Assembly: GCF_023653455.1 (NCBI RefSeq)
Contig: NZ_JAKEDR010000030.1
Span: 1 to 26,844, forward strand
Reading direction: 5' to 3'
Source: Paraclostridium ghonii
GTDB taxonomy: Bacteria; Bacillota; Clostridia; Peptostreptococcales; Peptostreptococcaceae
Length of the DNA stretch: 26,844 nt
Each line of letters begins with the position of its first letter. Position 1 is the stretch's first letter. A program made the translations under genes and the position numbers. This document shows positions 24,043-26,844 of this stretch, one piece after another. Under the pieces are notes generated by a model. It worked only from the letters and a program-made list of their open reading frames with translations, was not told the origin of the DNA and searched no databases.

Positions 24043-25737
24043 TTACATATTCTTATCATCTATAGATTTTAAATATTCATCTATACTTTCAATAACACTA
24101 CTTACACAACCTTTTTCAAAAGGAGAAATTAGGTTAGCATATTGAACAATATCTAAGAAAGACTTTGTTCCACCTATTCTACAAATATTTAAATAGTCTT
24201 GATATCCTTTAACTCTATCAACTTGCATCTTCTTCCAGAATTGAAGTGCACAAATTTGAGCTAGTGTGTAATCTATATAGTAAAATGGATTTTTAAATAT
24301 GTGACCTTGTTTAAACCACCATCCACCTCTTTCTAGAAAATCATTGCCTTCATAATCCTTATGTGGTTGATATTTCTTCTCTAAATCTCTCCAAACTAAT
24401 TTTCTTTCATCTTTAGTCATATTTGGATTTTCATATATTATATGTTGGAACTCATCAACTAAAACTCCATAAGGTATAAATTTAATAGCACTACCTAAAT
24501 GAACAAATTTATATTTATCAGTATCTTCTTTAAAGAAAAGTTCCATCCAAGGCCAAGTTATAAATTCCATACTCATAGAGTGTATTTCACAACTTTCATA
24601 TGTAGGGAAATTTATATCTGGAATTTCAATCCATCTTGACATATAAACTTGAAATGCATGTCCAGCTTCATGAGTTAAAACATCTATATCATCTGCTGTT
24701 GAGTTAAAGTTTGAGAATATGAATGGAGCTTTATATTCTGGTATATAAGTGCAATACCCTCCAGCACCTTTTCCTTTTTTAGTTTCTAAGTCCATTAGTT
24801 CATGTTCAATCATATATTTAAAGAACTCATCAGTTTCCTTTGAAAGTTCTGAGTACATTAAAATACCATTTTTCATTATAAATTCTGAGTCTCCCTTAGG
24901 TTTTGCGTTTCCACTGTTAAACTCAAAGTTTTCATCAAAGTATCTAAATTGCTGAAGTCCTAATCTTTCCTTTTGTCTTTGGTATAATTTATTTGCAACA
25001 GGAACTATATATTCGCTTACTTGCTTTCTAAAGTTTTCAACCATATCTGCATTATAATCAGTTCTTAGCATTCTTATATAACCAAGTTCTACGAAATTTT
25101 CAAAGCCTAGTTTTTTAGCCATTTTATCTCTTACTTTTACTAATTTATCAAATAAGTCATCAAATTTTTTCTCGTTTCCTTCAAAGAATCCGTAATATGC
25201 TTGTGATGCTTTTTCTCTTTCATCTCTAAATGGAGATGTCATGAAAGGACCTAATCCTGAAAGGTTTCTTTCCTCTCCATCAAAAGGAATTTTAGCAGAT
25301 GCTAAAAGTTTAGTATATTCTGATGCCAGTTTATTTTCTTCCTGTAACTCAGCTATTATTTCTTTAGAAAATGCTTGTATTGAGTAATCAGCTATAGACA
25401 TAAATTGTTTACCTAACTCTTTAGTAAGTTCATCTTTAAATCTAGACTCCACTATAGCTTTATAAAATAATGAGTTTAATTCTTCATAGTGTGGTCCATT
25501 TTCATCCCAATAATCTTTCTCTTTTGAGTAAAATTCATCTTCCGTATTTATACTGTATCTTATAGATACTAATGTCGCCATACTGTCTATATGATTTCTT
25601 AGCTTATTAATTTCATCTATATTTTTTCTAATCTCTTCATAATTTTGGCTATTTCCCATATTTTTTATTAGATTTTCAAATTTAATTTTTATATTTTCAT
25701 AATTAGGTCTTTTGTATTTAAATTCATTAAATTTCAT
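24043..25737 (-). CDS. M3 family oligoendopeptidase (PepF type)
   Basis: A 564-residue cytosolic zinc metallopeptidase that cleaves short peptides. The zinc motif is HEAGH (356-360) within VLTHEAGHAFQ, with the third ligand Glu expected in the downstream YESCEIHSMSMEF segment. GGYCTYIP and the FNSTADDIDVLTHE approach are typical M3B features. There is no signal peptide. GAGGTGAT precedes the ATG. It probably completes degradation of imported peptides and so supplies glycine and other amino acids to Stickland metabolism; that link is inferred from its position beside grd. Confidence 0.93.
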   Translation of the reverse strand: MKFNEFKYKRPNYENIKIKFENLIKNMGNSQNYEEIRKNIDEINKLRNHIDSMATLVSIRYSINTEDEFYSKEKDYWDENGPHYEELNSLFYKAIVESRFKDELTKELGKQFMSIADYSIQAFSKEIIAELQEENKLASEYTKLLASAKIPFDGEERNLSGLGPFMTSPFRDEREKASQAYYGFFEGNEKKFDDLFDKLVKVRDKMAKKLGFENFVELGYIRMLRTDYNADMVENFRKQVSEYIVPVANKLYQRQKERLGLQQFRYFDENFEFNSGNAKPKGDSEFIMKNGILMYSELSKETDEFFKYMIEHELMDLETKKGKGAGGYCTYIPEYKAPFIFSNFNSTADDIDVLTHEAGHAFQVYMSRWIEIPDINFPTYESCEIHSMSMEFITWPWMELFFKEDTDKYKFVHLGSAIKFIPYGVLVDEFQHIIYENPNMTKDERKLVWRDLEKKYQPHKDYEGNDFLERGGWWFKQGHIFKNPFYYIDYTLAQICALQFWKKMQVDRVKGYQDYLNICRIGGTKSFLDIVQYANLISPFEKGCVSSVIESIDEYLKSIDDKNM

Positions 25738-25828
25738 TTAATCACCTCGTTATATATTATTAGTATTTTTATCTTATGTTAAAACCTATAATTTATGTAA
25801 TTTTTTACTAATTTATCTCTTCAGACCT

Positions 25829-25857
25829 ACTTTACTATATGAGTAATTTAAAGTCAA
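25829..25857 (-). promoter_or_regulatory. Probable pepF promoter
   Basis: On the minus strand TTGACT (25852-25857) and TAAAGT (25829-25834) are 17 bases apart, about 90 bases before the peptidase start. The -35 is good and the -10 is fair. The divergent promoter for the HAD gene is about 30 bases away. Confidence 0.45.
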
Positions 25858-25886
25858 TTAACTAAACATTCACTTAATCTATGTGT

Positions 25887-25914
25887 TTGTTAACACTTAA
25901 GCTATTGATATAAT
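25887..25914 (+). promoter_or_regulatory. Probable promoter of the HAD phosphatase gene
   Basis: TTGTTA (25887-25892) and TATAAT (25909-25914) are 16 bases apart on the plus strand. A second TATAAT at 25921-25926 has no good -35. The gene starts about 60 bases downstream. Confidence 0.5.
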
Positions 25915-25972
25915 TCTCTCTATAATATAAACTGTATTTAGCAAATTAAATTGATTTATTGGGAGGACATTT

Positions 25973-26782
25973 ATGTATAAACTAATCGCATTAGACATAG
26001 ACGGTACATTACTTAATAGTAAGAAGGAAGTTACAAAAGAAGTTTTTGAGGCAATACAAAATGCAAAAGAAAAAGGTGTTAAAGTTGTATTATCTACTGG
26101 AAGACCTCTTCCAGGGGTTCAATCTTTATTAAAAGAATTAAAACTAAATGATGAAGAGAATTACGTAGTTACATTTAATGGAGGGCTTGTTCAAGAAATT
26201 ACTTCTCAAGATGTTATTTCTAATATAGAAATGTGTCATGAGGATTTTGATTATATATATAATGAGTTAGCTAAAAAACATGATATAAAAATCCATATAA
26301 ATACTCCAGATTCTTTAGTTGTTCCTTATCAGGAAGCTCCTAAATACAGTGTTCATGAATCTAATCTTAATAATATTCCTGTTGTTTGTATGGATGAAAA
26401 TGAAATTAATTCAGATTTAACATTCTGTAAAGTTATGTTAGTTGATGAACCTGAGGTCATAGAAGATATTATGTCTAAAATTCCTCAAGAATTTCATGAT
26501 AAATATACTATAGTTCGTTCTGCTCCATTTTTCTTAGAGTTTTTAAATAAACAAGTTAACAAAGGATTAGGATTAAAAGCTTTATGCGATAGATTGAATA
26601 TAGATCCATCTGAAGTTATAGCTGTTGGTGACGAAGAAAATGATAGACACATGATAGAATTTGCTGGTCTTGGAGTTGCTATGGGTAATGCTAGAGATAG
26701 TATAAAAAACATTGCTAATCATATTACTGAAACTAATAATAATCATGGAGTTGCTAAAGTTATATCTGACTTCATACTATAA
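25973..26782 (+). CDS. Cof-type HAD-IIB phosphatase
   Basis: A 269-residue haloacid dehalogenase-family phosphatase of the Cof/YwtE type. Motif I is ALDIDGTLL (nucleophile and acid Asp of DxDGT, residues 8-12), motif II the Ser/Thr in VVLSTGRP, motif III the Lys in NKGLGLKAL, and motif IV AVGDEENDRHMI. A C2B cap lies between motifs II and III. GGGAGG precedes the ATG. It is the only plus-strand gene, monocistronic with its own promoter and terminator. The substrate is probably a sugar phosphate, flavin precursor or similar metabolite, and cannot be told from sequence. Confidence 0.93.
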   Translation: MYKLIALDIDGTLLNSKKEVTKEVFEAIQNAKEKGVKVVLSTGRPLPGVQSLLKELKLNDEENYVVTFNGGLVQEITSQDVISNIEMCHEDFDYIYNELAKKHDIKIHINTPDSLVVPYQEAPKYSVHESNLNNIPVVCMDENEINSDLTFCKVMLVDEPEVIEDIMSKIPQEFHDKYTIVRSAPFFLEFLNKQVNKGLGLKALCDRLNIDPSEVIAVGDEENDRHMIEFAGLGVAMGNARDSIKNIANHITETNNNHGVAKVISDFIL

Positions 26783-26834
26783 AAAACAAGGGTAATAATA
26801 TTTGTTTTAACAATATTATTACGCTTGTTTTTTT
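26783..26834 (+). terminator. Intrinsic terminator of the HAD phosphatase gene
   Basis: AAAACAAG plus GTAATAATATT pairs with AATATTATTAC plus CTTGTTTT, with one internal mismatch (G-G), followed by a run of T on the plus strand. The A-run on the left would also allow termination from the opposite side. Confidence 0.88.
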
Positions 26835-26844
26835 AGTATATTAT

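Overview
The window is AT-rich, low-GC Firmicutes DNA. A complete glycine reductase (grd) operon with two in-frame selenocysteine codons, A/T-ending codons, strong GGAGG-type ribosome binding sites and a glycine riboswitch point to an amino-acid-fermenting (Stickland) member of the Clostridia. Peptostreptococcaceae is most likely, by inference. Almost every gene is on the minus strand, so transcription runs from high to low coordinates. Only the HAD phosphatase at the right end is on the plus strand.

From left to right there are four blocks. (1) Positions 1-10318 are a surface-polysaccharide locus. It holds a truncated glycosyltransferase, an undecaprenyl-phosphate sugar-1-phosphate transferase, an NAD-dependent epimerase, an ATP-grasp ligase, a DegT-type aminotransferase, a membrane UDP-HexNAc 4,6-dehydratase (PglF/CapD type), two 234-residue Wzz/YveK paralogues, a CpsD/YveL-type tyrosine kinase, and two membrane or secreted proteins that I cannot name. 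The enzyme set suggests a 4-amino-4,6-dideoxy-HexNAc that is further modified by the ATP-grasp enzyme and then loaded on undecaprenyl phosphate. (2) Positions 10609-14544 are a poly-gamma-glutamate capsule locus: CapB/PgsB, CapC/PgsC, a 43-residue CapE/PgsE-like peptide, and a CapD-like gamma-glutamyltransferase. No capA/pgsA is visible, capB and capC are separated by a 487-base gene-free stretch, and capB seems to lack a conventional start codon. (3) Positions 15077-23712 are the grd operon, in the order promoter, single-aptamer glycine riboswitch, terminator, grdX, trxB, trxA, grdE, grdA (Sec45), grdB (Sec350), grdC, grdD. It reduces glycine to acetyl phosphate using thioredoxin electrons. 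(4) Positions 24043-26782 hold an M3 oligoendopeptidase, which could supply amino acids, and a divergently transcribed Cof-type HAD phosphatase.

The most unusual structure is a family of long hairpins in intergenic positions in and around the grd operon: pepF/grdX, grdE/grdA, grdB/grdC, and after grdD. They all have the same orientation. The outer stems differ from copy to copy but each is self-complementary. The central module is conserved: an internal loop (plus-strand GACGWA opposite GAAGGA), a 4-bp helix, a small bulge, a 6-bp helix and a ~10-nt loop. Two helix positions show compensatory changes. I do not recognise this as a known family. The grdD-distal copy ends in a U-run and looks like the operon terminator; the 3' half of that hairpin is present twice in tandem.
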